Of a DNA stretch of 64,000 nt, positions 29,115 to 38,623 are shown piece after piece. The notes beneath the pieces are model-generated. The model did no database searches, was not told the origin of the DNA, and worked only from the letters and a program-made list of their open reading frames with translations. The position numbers and the translations under genes are program-made. The first letter of the stretch is position 1, and every line of letters starts with the position of its first letter. This DNA is from Psychromonas ingrahamii 37 (lineage in GTDB: Bacteria > Pseudomonadota > Gammaproteobacteria > Enterobacterales > Psychromonadaceae), in NCBI RefSeq assembly GCF_000015285.1, contig NC_008709.1, forward strand, positions 3,410,001 to 3,474,000. Direction: 5' to 3'.

Positions 29115-30041
29115 CTAAAAATTCGCAGATTTAATATTATCAACAATCATATTGATAAGTTTTGTTCTTGCTTCTTGACTGGCCCATGCAGTATGGGGAG
29201 TCATCACCAAGCGCTCTTTTGCCTGCACAGATAAATAGGGATGGTCTTGAATCATAGGCTCAATCTCGAGCACATCAGTACCATGATAAATATCCGACTG
29301 ATCAAGCGCTTCAGCCATTGCATCTTCATTGACTATCCCACCGCGGCCCATATTAAGTAGAACAGCCCCTGCTTTTAGTTTTTTTAGCGCCTGTTTATCA
29401 ATTAAATTATGCGTATGTTCATTAAGCGGTGCATGAATACTAATAATGTCACAGGTAGATAATAACGTTGCCAAATCAACCTGCGGATAATCTTGCTGAT
29501 TATTTTTACCCGAAGCAGAAAAATAACAAAGTTCACATCCAAATACGCTTGCAATTTCAGCAACTCGTCGACCAATTTCGCCCATGCCGATAATGCCCCA
29601 ACGTTTACCCTTTATTTCACCAAAGGGTTTGCTGAGATGCGTAAAGGTGGGGCTGTTACACCATTCTTTAGACTGTGTGTAATGATCATAATAACGGCTT
29701 TGATGTATTAACTGAAAGAGCATTGAAAAAGTAGATTGGGCGACACTCTCGGTAGAATAGCCAGACACATTTTTAACCATTATACCGGCTTTTTCAGCAG
29801 CAATTAAATCAACATTGTTCATTCCCGTAGCTGCAATACAGATTAATTTCAATTGTGGATTTGCCGCTATAATTTCCTGATCAATAACAACCTTATTGGT
29901 GATAATGACATTCCGGTCGCCAATATGTAATAATCTTTGTTCCTTGCTGGTCAGCGGATAGCTTATAAAATCACCCAAATTTTCAAATGGAGATAAATCA
30001 CTATCACTTAATGTTTCTGCATCCAATAATACAATTTTCAT
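29115..30041 (-). CDS. D-2-hydroxyacid dehydrogenase (glycerate/hydroxypyruvate type)
   Basis: This 308-aa protein has the NAD-binding GMGEIGRRVAEIA motif. The catalytic triad of the family is visible: Arg in NMGRGGIVNED, Glu in DVLEIEPM, His in MTPHTAWAS. It reduces a 2-keto acid to a D-hydroxy acid, or the reverse. The start at 30041 (MKIVLLDAETL) has AGGGAAG just upstream and fits the family; the frame extends 11 codons further without an RBS. The specific substrate is unknown; HprA-like enzymes act on hydroxypyruvate/glycerate. Confidence 0.88.
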   Translation of the reverse strand: MKIVLLDAETLSDSDLSPFENLGDFISYPLTSKEQRLLHIGDRNVIITNKVVIDQEIIAANPQLKLICIAATGMNNVDLIAAEKAGIMVKNVSGYSTESVAQSTFSMLFQLIHQSRYYDHYTQSKEWCNSPTFTHLSKPFGEIKGKRWGIIGMGEIGRRVAEIASVFGCELCYFSASGKNNQQDYPQVDLATLLSTCDIISIHAPLNEHTHNLIDKQALKKLKAGAVLLNMGRGGIVNEDAMAEALDQSDIYHGTDVLEIEPMIQDHPYLSVQAKERLVMTPHTAWASQEARTKLINMIVDNIKSANF

Positions 30042-30163
30042 ACTCTTCCCTAATGTTAATATTGATAACCCCAAACCTGAAGCTCCATTAGGTTTGGGTG
30101 CCTAATAAATAGACTCAAAAAAATAACATAGAAGTTAATCATGATCAATTTATCTACATAACA

Positions 30164-31774
30164 TCACTTTTCCAAAAGCATATCCAATGCCACGGCTTCC
30201 GCTATTTTAATACCGTCAATACTGGCGGATAAAATGCCTCCGGCATAACCAGCTCCTTCGCCACCCGGGTATAAACCTTTCACGTTAACACTTTGATAGT
30301 CCCTACCACGTTTAATCTGCAGCGGTGAAGAAGTGCGTGTTTCGACCCCGGTTAGCATTGTATCTGCAGCTGCAAAGCCACGTATTTTTTTATCAAATGC
30401 CGGTAATGCTTCACGAAGCGCATCAATGGCAAAATCAGGCAAACTGCTGCTCAAATCTATCATTTTTACACCGGGTTTAAAGGAAGGTTCAATCTCCCCA
30501 ACGGGCTTAGCTTCATTGCCCGCCAGAAAATCCCCCACACGTTGCGCCGGTGCATCATAATTACTGCCACCAAGAATATAAGCTTGACGTTCCAATTGAC
30601 GCTGCAATGCAATTCCCTGTAACGGGTCATTATTAAAATCACTGGGAGAAACACCGACAACAATAGCACTGTTCGCATTACGTTCACTGCGTGAATATTG
30701 GCTCATACCGTTGGTCACAACGGCTTCTTTTTCCGATGTTGCGCCAACAACCACACCTCCCGGACACATACAAAAACTATAAACACTGCGCCCACTCTTA
30801 CAGTGATGTACTAATTTATAATCGGCAGCACCCAAAATAGGATTACCCGCATTGATACCAAAACGGCTTTGATCAATCAGCTCCTGTTTATGTTCGATGC
30901 GAAATCCAATCGAGAACGATTGCGCTTCAAGATACACCCCTTTATCGGATAACATCTGCACTGTATCACGCGCACTATGACCGATTGCCAATACCACATG
31001 CTTGGATTTGATAACCTCCCCGCCGTTAAGTGTCACGCCGGTGATTTGCGCATCGTCAATATGAATTTCTTCAACACGGCTTTCAAAACGAATTTCCCCA
31101 CCTAATGCAATGATCTTACGGCGCATGCGCTCAACCATAGTGACCAGTTTAAAGGTACCAATATGCGGTTTACTAACATAAATAATTTCAGCCGGTGCAC
31201 CCGCCGCAACAAATTCCTGCTTTACCTTTAAACCGAGAAAATTTGGATCTTTTACCTGACTGTATAATTTGCCATCGGAAAATGTACCGGCTCCCCCCTC
31301 GCCAAACTGCACATTGGATTCTGTATTTAGCTCTCCTTTTCGCCAGAAACGAAAGGTATCTTTAGAACGCTCGTGTACCGATTTACCACGCTCTAAAATG
31401 ATCGGCTTAAAACCCATTTGTGCAAGAAGCAAAGCGCTAAATAAACCACAGGGTCCCATTCCAATAACAATTGGACGCTCAGTAAGATTATCAGGGGCCT
31501 GTGCGACATATTTATATTCGGTATCCGGTGATTTACGGACATCCGGTGATTTGACAAAATGCACTAATATAGCCTCTTCATCAACATCGGCTAAGGTCAC
31601 ATCCAGAGTATAAATCAGGGTGATCGCATTACGCTTACGCGCGTCATAACCGCGTTTAAAAATATGGATATCAGTTAATTGCTCAGCTGAAATTGATAGT
31701 GCCTTTAAAACATATTTTTGGAGCGCATCATCAGTATGATCTAGCGGGAGTTTAACTTGGTTTAGACGTATCAT
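30164..31774 (-). CDS. COG2509-type FAD-dependent dehydrogenase
   Basis: This 536-aa flavoprotein begins MIRLNQVKLPLDH with an N-terminal domain of about 90 residues. The FAD-binding Rossmann motif IVIGMGPCGLFSALLL follows, then FGEGGAGTFSDGKL, CMCPGGVVVGATSE and a C-terminal LYPGGEGAGYAGGILSA. This set defines the uncharacterised FAD-dependent oxidoreductases of COG2509. The start at 31774 has AGGTGA about 7 nt upstream. The physiological substrate is unknown for the family. Confidence 0.85.
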   Translation of the reverse strand: MIRLNQVKLPLDHTDDALQKYVLKALSISAEQLTDIHIFKRGYDARKRNAITLIYTLDVTLADVDEEAILVHFVKSPDVRKSPDTEYKYVAQAPDNLTERPIVIGMGPCGLFSALLLAQMGFKPIILERGKSVHERSKDTFRFWRKGELNTESNVQFGEGGAGTFSDGKLYSQVKDPNFLGLKVKQEFVAAGAPAEIIYVSKPHIGTFKLVTMVERMRRKIIALGGEIRFESRVEEIHIDDAQITGVTLNGGEVIKSKHVVLAIGHSARDTVQMLSDKGVYLEAQSFSIGFRIEHKQELIDQSRFGINAGNPILGAADYKLVHHCKSGRSVYSFCMCPGGVVVGATSEKEAVVTNGMSQYSRSERNANSAIVVGVSPSDFNNDPLQGIALQRQLERQAYILGGSNYDAPAQRVGDFLAGNEAKPVGEIEPSFKPGVKMIDLSSSLPDFAIDALREALPAFDKKIRGFAAADTMLTGVETRTSSPLQIKRGRDYQSVNVKGLYPGGEGAGYAGGILSASIDGIKIAEAVALDMLLEK

Positions 31775-31878
31775 CGGTTCACCTGGGAGCAAATGGCTGG
31801 AAAAATATGCGTAGTTTACGTGATATCCCACTTAATTGAAAACATCTAAATGACCATAATATTGAACATTCGGAGCTA

Positions 31879-31945
31879 ACAGCTATTGGTTATCAGCTAT
31901 CAGTTATCGGTCATCAGTTATCAGCTATCAGTTATCAGCTATCAA
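31879..31945 (+). repeat. Degenerate TATCAGCTATCAGT tandem repeat
   Basis: A 67-bp run of alternating TATCAG-C/T-TATCAG-type hexamers, with a few substitutions, lies in the 262-bp spacer between the divergent flavoprotein gene and the His-rich protein gene. Confidence 0.85.
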
Positions 31946-32036
31946 ATCTATCCATTCAGCTTTCGTTCAGCTAACGGGCGTTACATTAACTTCATCGGGA
32001 CAAACCCGTGATAGCTGAAATAGACTGGAGAATAAA

Positions 32037-32477
32037 ATGAATATTATTAAAAAATTGAGAAGAAAATCAAAAATGGTAATCATCACAGGTTCATTGTTAT
32101 TCGGCTTGACCTTAATACCGGCAACCTCGTTCGCAGGCAATGATAACCATCAGGGAAACCGAAACGGTAAATCACAGCAGGTAAACAAAGATCACCATGA
32201 GGGACGCCGAAACGATGAATCACAGCAGCTACACAACCAGCAAAGAAACCACCATGCTGAAAATATTAGAGAGCGCCACAACCGTGTTCGTCATCATATG
32301 AAACACAAACGTTCTGATCACCGCAAACATAAATATTCTGATCATGGCAAACACAGAAATCGCCATCACAACCGGCCTCATTACGTAGTAATCAACAAGG
32401 ATCATCATCGTTCACGGCGCTTAGGTATTCAAATAGGGGTACGCTCAGGTAACTTTGATATCGTTTTTCGTGATTAA
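32037..32477 (+). CDS. Small secreted His/Arg/Asn-rich protein
   Basis: This 146-aa protein has a basic signal peptide (KKLRRKSKM followed by VIITGSLLFGLTLIPATSFA). The mature part has 19 His, many Arg/Lys, Asn and Gln residues, and almost no hydrophobic core until the last 30 residues (YVVINKDHH to GIQIGVRSGNFDIVFRD). It would be periplasmic. Such composition suggests metal or polyanion binding, as in RcnB-like or other His-rich periplasmic proteins, but no family was recognised. AGGAG-like purines (CTGGAGAATAAA) precede the ATG. A hairpin follows the stop. Confidence 0.65.
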   Translation: MNIIKKLRRKSKMVIITGSLLFGLTLIPATSFAGNDNHQGNRNGKSQQVNKDHHEGRRNDESQQLHNQQRNHHAENIRERHNRVRHHMKHKRSDHRKHKYSDHGKHRNRHHNRPHYVVINKDHHRSRRLGIQIGVRSGNFDIVFRD

Positions 32478-32482
32478 AAAGG

Positions 32483-32505
32483 GCTGACGGCTGTAAGCCG
32501 TCAGC
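32483..32505 (+). terminator. Hairpin after the His-rich gene
   Basis: GCTGACGGC (32483-32491) pairs perfectly with GCCGTCAGC (32497-32505) over a 5-nt loop. There is no T tract; it also lies just beyond the end of convergent hflC. Confidence 0.65.
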
Positions 32506-32536
32506 TGTAAGGCAGGAAGCTCGAAGGCAATAATGC

Positions 32537-33535
32537 TTAAGGAATATTCCCCTCTTTTGGCAATGGCATTTTATCCACATTAATTCCCTTAAGAAATTTA
32601 AACAGGTCACTGTCTGTCGATAAGACCAAAGTTGTATTCTGCGCAATAATACTCCGGTATGCCTGCATCGTGCGGGTAAACTCATACAAACCAACAGATT
32701 GAGGGCTTTGATTGTATGCCCGCGCATAAATTTCAGAGGCTTTGGCATCAGCAACGCCCTGAATCTCCTCTACCTGCCGATAGGCTTCTGACTGTATTTT
32801 ATTTAAATCCCGAAGACGATTCCCTCGAATTCTGGCGGCTTCACCATTTCCCTCGGACAGAAAACGCTCGGCAATCTGCCTGCGCTCACTGATCATACGA
32901 TCATAAATTTTGGGCCGCACACTCGCATTGTAATTAATGCGTTTAAAGCGGATATCCAGAAGCTCAATACCAAACACCTGCACTTTTTCGGCTGCAGCAA
33001 TAAAAATTTCTTGCTCCACCAGCATACGGCCTTTCTGAATGGGCACCAGAGAACCCATTTTCAGCGCGCGCTCGGCATCGGTCAGAAGATCATCACGCAG
33101 CGGCTCCCGATCTTTTGTGGTGCGGATTATCTCGATTAATTCGTGTTTTGCCACAGCATTACGGGTTTCACTGCCAAGAATATCGTCCAGTCTTGATTGG
33201 GCGCTGCGCTCATCGCGCAAGCGCAGAAAATATTGCAGAGGATCGGTTATCCGCCAGCGGGCAAAAAGATCCACAGAGATATAGAGCTTATCTTTAGTCG
33301 GCATATCCGATGGTTCGCCATCCCACTCTAAGACTCTTTTATCTATGCTGTTGACCTCTTGTATAAAGGGGAATTTTGCCTTCAAACCCGCATTGGTAAC
33401 AGGGGTACCTACCGGCTTTCCAAACTGTGTAATAATAACCTGCTCAACTTCACCCACAGTGTAAAGCGTCGATTTTAATGTCATAACCACCAGTGCTATC
33501 AATAATAATGCAAATCCTGTTGTTATGTTCTTCAT
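32537..33535 (-). CDS. HflC-like SPFH/band 7 membrane protein
   Basis: This 332-aa protein has an N-terminal membrane anchor (MKNITTGFALLLIALVVMTL). An SPFH domain follows (VEQVIITQFGKPVG, about 25-190), then a coiled helical region with ERRQIAERFLSEGNGEAARIRG, the HflC hallmark. It lies downstream of the hflK-like gene with a 4-bp overlap. HflK and HflC form a periplasm-facing cage around FtsH and modulate its proteolysis. The locus lacks hfq and hflX, so this is probably a second, paralogous pair. Confidence 0.85.
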   Translation of the reverse strand: MKNITTGFALLLIALVVMTLKSTLYTVGEVEQVIITQFGKPVGTPVTNAGLKAKFPFIQEVNSIDKRVLEWDGEPSDMPTKDKLYISVDLFARWRITDPLQYFLRLRDERSAQSRLDDILGSETRNAVAKHELIEIIRTTKDREPLRDDLLTDAERALKMGSLVPIQKGRMLVEQEIFIAAAEKVQVFGIELLDIRFKRINYNASVRPKIYDRMISERRQIAERFLSEGNGEAARIRGNRLRDLNKIQSEAYRQVEEIQGVADAKASEIYARAYNQSPQSVGLYEFTRTMQAYRSIIAQNTTLVLSTDSDLFKFLKGINVDKMPLPKEGNIP

Positions 33536-34605
33536 GGCTTTTCTCCCTGGGCCGCATTAAGATCTAACCATGGCAAAATACTCGGGCTGTTTGAATCGAT
33601 AATTATTTTGGAGCGTATCTGTGGTAACACCGCCTGCATTGTCTCAAGATAGATACGTCTCTTTGTGACTTCAGGCGCCTTAAGGTATTCAGCGAACAGT
33701 GCATTAAATCGCGCAACATCACCTTCAGCCTCGTTAATGCGTTTAAGCCGGTAACCATCAGCCTCACGAATACGTTGATCTTTTTCACCCAGCGCTAATG
33801 GAATAACTTTATTGTAGTCACGCCGAGCTTCATTAATTAGCTTTTCTTTTTCCTGCTGCGCTTGGTTTACTTCGTTAAAAGATGCCTGAACTGGCTTTGG
33901 CGGGTTAATATTTTTTAGCTGTACCTGATCAATACTGATCCCCATTTCATATTTACTGGAAAGCGCCTGCATTTTGGTCAATGCTTCATACTCAATCTCC
34001 TGACGGCCAATAGTGATCACTTCATCAACGGTACGATCCCCCACCACTTCACGCATCACTGATTCTGAAACTGAGCGCAGGGTTTCACTGGGCTGGCGCA
34101 CTTTAAATAAGAATTTAACCGGATCGGCAATACGATACTGAACTACCCACTCCACAAGGGCGGCATTTAAATCACCGGTGACCATTTGTGTTTCCTGTTC
34201 GCTCGCTCTCACACCGGAACTTTGATAAGGATCCGTCGCATCCGGTGTGGTAAAACCAAACTCTTGCTTTAATTGTCTTTTAACCGGAACAATAGTGGCA
34301 CGGTCAATACCAAGTGGCATTTTAATATGCAGTCCGGCAGGCACTTCTTTTAAATATTTTCCAAATCGCTGTACAACCGCAACAGAATCACTGGGAATAG
34401 TGTAAATAGCGGACCAGAGGCTTATTCCAGCCAGCAATAAAAACAAAATATAAAAAACATACCGGCCAGCTCCCCTTGAGTGTCTACCCAGAAGCCTTCT
34501 TTTATAGTGCGAATATCCTCTCTTCATTAATAAACCATATTCCGGAGGAAAACCTTGATTATTATCCCAAGGAGTTCGGGGGTCCTGCTCATTTTCTGTC
34601 GACAT
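33532..34605 (-). CDS. HflK-like SPFH/band 7 membrane protein
   Basis: This 357-aa protein has a short cytoplasmic N-terminus (TPWDNNQGFPPEYG), one membrane span (YVFYILFLLLAGISLWSAIYT) and an SPFH domain beginning SDSVAVVQRFGKYLKEVPAG. A long coiled helix follows (QAQQEKEKLINEARRDYNKVI). The start at 34605 has AGGGG spaced 6 nt; the frame continues 7 codons upstream without an RBS. It partners the overlapping hflC-like gene. The canonical HflK Gly-rich N-terminus is missing, supporting a paralogue. Confidence 0.85.
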   Translation of the reverse strand: MSTENEQDPRTPWDNNQGFPPEYGLLMKRGYSHYKRRLLGRHSRGAGRYVFYILFLLLAGISLWSAIYTIPSDSVAVVQRFGKYLKEVPAGLHIKMPLGIDRATIVPVKRQLKQEFGFTTPDATDPYQSSGVRASEQETQMVTGDLNAALVEWVVQYRIADPVKFLFKVRQPSETLRSVSESVMREVVGDRTVDEVITIGRQEIEYEALTKMQALSSKYEMGISIDQVQLKNINPPKPVQASFNEVNQAQQEKEKLINEARRDYNKVIPLALGEKDQRIREADGYRLKRINEAEGDVARFNALFAEYLKAPEVTKRRIYLETMQAVLPQIRSKIIIDSNSPSILPWLDLNAAQGEKP

Positions 34606-34831
34606 AATAACCCCTATTAACGGCACAAAAGTATGCCCTATATTGACTATGGAATGATCACTAAGATTGTCAAGAAGTGAGGATTAAAAGTACTCTATTG
34701 ATCAATTGTTATATTAATAATTGCTTCAATGCCTGCATTTATTATTTTAAGCCTAATAGACATGGCGATGGGCAGCCTTCTAAAAAGAGTCAATGGTAAT
34801 CAGTTAATCGACCATACCAGTTAAAAAAATA

Positions 34832-35296
34832 TCAGACTCTTTTTTGCATATGAAAATTAATCAGTTGCTGCTCTTTTACATCAATTGACTGTTGTTTTAC
34901 CAGCTTAAATCCAAAATGCTCAAAGAAAGGTTTTGCACTGATACTTACCTGCGAAAAATAGCTGTTAATTTTCTTCTTGCCGCCGAGATCAAAAATATGC
35001 GCCATTAGCGCACTGCCTATTCCTTGTCTCTGATATTGATAGTGACAGAAAAAATGATCTATCAGACCATCATTCTGTAAATCTGCATAACCGACAATAG
35101 TGCCGTCAATTTCTGCAATAAAGGGCTCAATATCGATCATACGTTTATTCCAGATAAAAAGATCCATTGAATCGGGTGCCCAGGCCTGCACCTGCAACTC
35201 GGTATAGTCATGACGATTAATATTTCTGATGGTATTAAAAAAAAGCAACCAGATTTCTCTTGCATCTTGTTCAACATATTTTCTGATAATAAGCAT
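34832..35296 (-). CDS. GNAT-family N-acetyltransferase (YafP-like)
   Basis: This 154-aa protein starts MLIIRKYVEQDAREIWLLFF and carries the acetyl-CoA-binding segment YQRQGIGSALMAHIF. The substrate region is IAEIDGTIVGYADLQNDGLID, and it ends with an AKPFFEHFGFKLV motif seen in YafP-type enzymes. The start at 35296 is preferred over an upstream in-frame start because it gives the standard GNAT N-terminus. The acceptor substrate is unknown. Confidence 0.82.
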   Translation of the reverse strand: MLIIRKYVEQDAREIWLLFFNTIRNINRHDYTELQVQAWAPDSMDLFIWNKRMIDIEPFIAEIDGTIVGYADLQNDGLIDHFFCHYQYQRQGIGSALMAHIFDLGGKKKINSYFSQVSISAKPFFEHFGFKLVKQQSIDVKEQQLINFHMQKRV

Positions 35297-35529
35297 AATA
35301 AAAATTCCATAGGGTTTTAAACTGTCTGCAAAGGTTGCCGATATCAAAAGAGGCAAGTGCTTAAACCATCAGTACTCGCTCCCGATAAGAATATCCTGTT
35401 TTGAAGGCAATCAGTCAGACTGCCACTGCCCTTAAAAATAGACAAAAAATATTGGGCGGTTGACTGAACCATAACTGAGGTCTAACAATTAAACAACGAT
35501 GTTATATTTGATTAACTATTATTCGATTG

Positions 35530-36729
35530 CTATAACGGCATTGGGGCTGCAACCGGAATAATTATTTTTTGAACAGTTAAGGCGCAATATATAATTAACA
35601 GGTAAATAAAGGCACATGCTGCAAACACCACTGGCCAACCACCTAGCTGCCAGCAATATATCAGCACAAAACCGCCAATACTGCCTCCTACATAATACAA
35701 AACAAGATATAAAGCGGTTGCTGTTGATTTACCCTGTGTCACGTTTCTCCCTATGTAACCATAAGCGAGAGAGTGGATAAAAAATGCACCGCCACTTAAT
35801 AATAATAAGCCGACTACAATGGCGGCAATATTCGGCAGAAACATAATCACTAAGCCGCAAAAACTCACTCCTAAGCCACACAAAATACCGGAAATAGCAG
35901 AATAACGCTTTATCCAACGTCCGCTTAGTTTTGCCGAAACAGTGCCCATCAAATAACATAAGAATATTAACGATGTGATACTGGCAGGTAATGATAATGG
36001 CGCTGCGGATAATTTAAATCCCATCACGCTATAGACGTTAATAAAGACTGCAAAATTGAGACCACCAATGATCATCACAAGAAAAATAGCAGGATTTCTA
36101 ATATGATCAAATAACAGTCTGTTGTGATAATAAAGACGGGCTTTTTGCGGTTTGAAATGTTTTTGTTTACTGATTAAGGAAACAACAAAAAATAAAATAA
36201 TTAGACTCAAAATAGACATACTAAAGATGGTCCACTTTAAGCCGACAAAATCAGTCATTACCCCGCCATAGATACGCCCGATAACACCGCCGAGTGAATT
36301 TGCACTGATATAACCGCCAACCGCGACCAAGAGAGCCTGCGGCTCAAATTCTTCCGCCATATAAGCCACTGCCACGGCAATAAACCCTGCCAGTGCGATG
36401 CCTAATAACGTGCGCAGAAAGATAAAATGTGACAGCTCCTGACTAAAAAACATCAGTAGATTAACTAAAGGAATTAATATTAAGCTGCATAACATGACCG
36501 GTCTTCGACCATATATTTCAGAAATAATGGCCCAGGGAATAAGCGAAAAGGCGACGGCAAAAGTAGTACTGGAAAAAAGCCAGTTTACCTGCAGTTCAGA
36601 GGCCGAAAATTTGTCCATAAAATAGGGCAGTAATGGCTGAAAATAATAGAGGTTACAGAAAACCAGAAAAGAGCCTAGGCCTAGCCCAAGGGTGACGCGT
36701 TTGTATGAAGGGGAATGTAATTTTATCAC
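35530..36729 (-). CDS. MFS transporter (YnfM-type efflux/uptake)
   Basis: This 399-aa inner-membrane protein has 12 predicted spans and the MFS loop motif ISEIYGRRPVMLCS between spans 2 and 3. Sequence layout resembles the YnfM group, often annotated as putative arabinose or drug efflux. It is divergent from a LysR regulator gene 93 bp away, the usual regulator/transporter arrangement. Substrate is unknown. Confidence 0.85.
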   Translation of the reverse strand: MIKLHSPSYKRVTLGLGLGSFLVFCNLYYFQPLLPYFMDKFSASELQVNWLFSSTTFAVAFSLIPWAIISEIYGRRPVMLCSLILIPLVNLLMFFSQELSHFIFLRTLLGIALAGFIAVAVAYMAEEFEPQALLVAVGGYISANSLGGVIGRIYGGVMTDFVGLKWTIFSMSILSLIILFFVVSLISKQKHFKPQKARLYYHNRLLFDHIRNPAIFLVMIIGGLNFAVFINVYSVMGFKLSAAPLSLPASITSLIFLCYLMGTVSAKLSGRWIKRYSAISGILCGLGVSFCGLVIMFLPNIAAIVVGLLLLSGGAFFIHSLAYGYIGRNVTQGKSTATALYLVLYYVGGSIGGFVLIYCWQLGGWPVVFAACAFIYLLIIYCALTVQKIIIPVAAPMPL

Positions 36730-36822
36730 TTTATCTACTCGGTAATTTATTTTTACCTAGATTAGCCATTAAATGCTAATATTAAAAATATATTAAACTC
36801 ATAGTTGCCATATATTAAAGTT

Positions 36823-37707
36823 ATGCTAAATTCTAAAATATTGTATTATTTTGTGACCATCGTTGAACATGGCAGTTATACCAAGGCAGCTCAAGCGCTG
36901 GGTATTGCGCAATCCGCTTTAAGTATTGCAATCCGCAAGTTAGAAAAAAAAATTGGGGTGACAATATTACACCGCAGCAGTAAAGGCGTCACGGTGACTA
37001 AAGAAGGTGAGGTTCTGTTAACCCATGCTAAAGCTATCTTAACGAAAATAAACGATGCGCAAATTGCCATTGATGAATTACGCGGTTTTGAGAAGGGAGA
37101 AGTAAAAATTGGCATTCCAAGCATGATGGGATCCTATTTTTTCCCTGAAATATTAATGGCTTTTAACTTTAAGTACCCTGATATTAAACTGTCAATCGTG
37201 GAATCCGGCACACAAACCATCAGAGCACAACTGTTAAGCGGCGAGTTGGATCTGGGAGTGATTGTCAATGACCATTTACCCAATGAACTGCAGGCCAGAC
37301 ACTTGGTAACGTCACAAATGGTTGCTGCGGTGGGTACAAATCATCCCTTAGCAGGCTTTAAAAAACTCGATTACAGTACTTTTTTCGGACAGGAACTGGT
37401 GATGTTTAAAGTGGGTTACTTTCACCGCGAAGTGATTGATAAACTTTGCGAGCAATATCAGTACACGGCAAAATATTCTTTTGAAACAAATTTACTGGCG
37501 ATGATGTTAAACATTGTTAAAAACGAATTTGCGATAACCGCCCTGCTGGAATTGGTAACAGACCGCGAATCTGAAGTACTGGGTATTCCTTTTGAAGAGC
37601 CTGTCTATCTCGACCTTGCATTTGCGTGGCGAAAAGACGGTTATTTATCAATAGCCAACAGGCGTTTTATCGACTTCACATTAAACGAGGTCAATAAAAA
37701 AGGATAA
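36823..37707 (+). CDS. LysR-family transcriptional regulator
   Basis: This protein of about 294 aa has an N-terminal winged helix-turn-helix (FVTIVEHGSYTKAAQALGIA, then QSALSIAIRKLEKKIG). An effector-binding domain follows (KIGIPSMMGSYFFPEILMAF onward). The start at ATG 36823 gives the family-typical N-terminus; a TTG at 36805 is also in frame. It probably controls the divergent MFS gene. Its stop directly abuts the end of the convergent response-regulator gene. Confidence 0.9.
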   Translation: MLNSKILYYFVTIVEHGSYTKAAQALGIAQSALSIAIRKLEKKIGVTILHRSSKGVTVTKEGEVLLTHAKAILTKINDAQIAIDELRGFEKGEVKIGIPSMMGSYFFPEILMAFNFKYPDIKLSIVESGTQTIRAQLLSGELDLGVIVNDHLPNELQARHLVTSQMVAAVGTNHPLAGFKKLDYSTFFGQELVMFKVGYFHREVIDKLCEQYQYTAKYSFETNLLAMMLNIVKNEFAITALLELVTDRESEVLGIPFEEPVYLDLAFAWRKDGYLSIANRRFIDFTLNEVNKKG

Positions 37708-38448
37708 TCATCTTATGCTTTTACTTACATTTTCAGAAAAACTATACCCTATGCCCCGTTCTGTGCGTATGTATCTGGGACTTCTTGAATTGATTTCCAA
37801 CTTCTGGCGTAAGCGAGATATTAACACATCAACAGTACGGTCAAAGGTATCCCCCTCCGCACCACGAAGATATTCTAATAACTGCTCTCGGGATATGACC
37901 CGTTTAGGTCTTGTAGCCAGACTTTCTAACAGCGTAAATTCGCCATAGGTTAGCAGGGTAACTTCTCCGCTGCTGTTGCGTAATTCACGGGCGGATAAAT
38001 CAAGAATCCAGTGACCAAAAGATAAACACTCATGTGAATCAGATAAGTCGGCAGGATCATTGTTTATAGTCATCACGGCTCTGCGCTGCAATGCGTTAAC
38101 TCTGGCAACCAGTTCTCTAATATTAAAAGGTTTCATCAGAAAATCATCGGCAGCAATTTCCAAACTTAAAATTCTATCCGTTTCAGAACCTTTTCCAGTC
38201 AACATTAAAATAGGTATATTGCTGTTTTCTCTTACGCTACGCGCAAGTACTAAACCATCTTCATTTTTCAACCGCAGATCAATGATTAATAAACTAAAGA
38301 GCGCCTTTTTCATTTCGCCAAACATGGTATTTCCGTCTGCAACGGCAACACAGGGATAGCCTGCTTGATTTAAAACATCGCTTACCAGAATGCGCACGTC
38401 AACTTCATCATCAACTATCAGAATCGGTTTTTTAGAACGATCATCCAT
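37708..38448 (-). CDS. OmpR-family response regulator (TorR-like)
   Basis: This 246-aa protein has a receiver domain with acidic pocket Asp14/Asp15, phospho-acceptor Asp57 (LLIIDLRL), Thr84 and Lys106 (LMKPF). A C-terminal winged helix follows (EFTLLESLATRPKRVISREQ, then DVLISRLRQKLE and RTERGIGYSF). It is the last gene in the sensing/transport operon, 175 bp after the kinase gene. It presumably receives phosphate from the hybrid kinase encoded upstream and activates the ABC operon. Confidence 0.92.
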   Translation of the reverse strand: MDDRSKKPILIVDDEVDVRILVSDVLNQAGYPCVAVADGNTMFGEMKKALFSLLIIDLRLKNEDGLVLARSVRENSNIPILMLTGKGSETDRILSLEIAADDFLMKPFNIRELVARVNALQRRAVMTINNDPADLSDSHECLSFGHWILDLSARELRNSSGEVTLLTYGEFTLLESLATRPKRVISREQLLEYLRGAEGDTFDRTVDVLISRLRQKLEINSRSPRYIRTERGIGYSFSENVSKSIR

Positions 38449-38623
38449 CTACAATTTACACCTTGATTTTAGGAAATATTATTCTCTGTATTTAGCCGTT
38501 TTTCATAATAAATAACAATAAAAATGTTCCATAATTATAAACTACAACAACAAATCAGGAAAAATCGCCTCTGTTTTAAGTATTAAGCGGCTAGTTTTTT
38601 ATTTTTTGATTTCTATCTGATCT

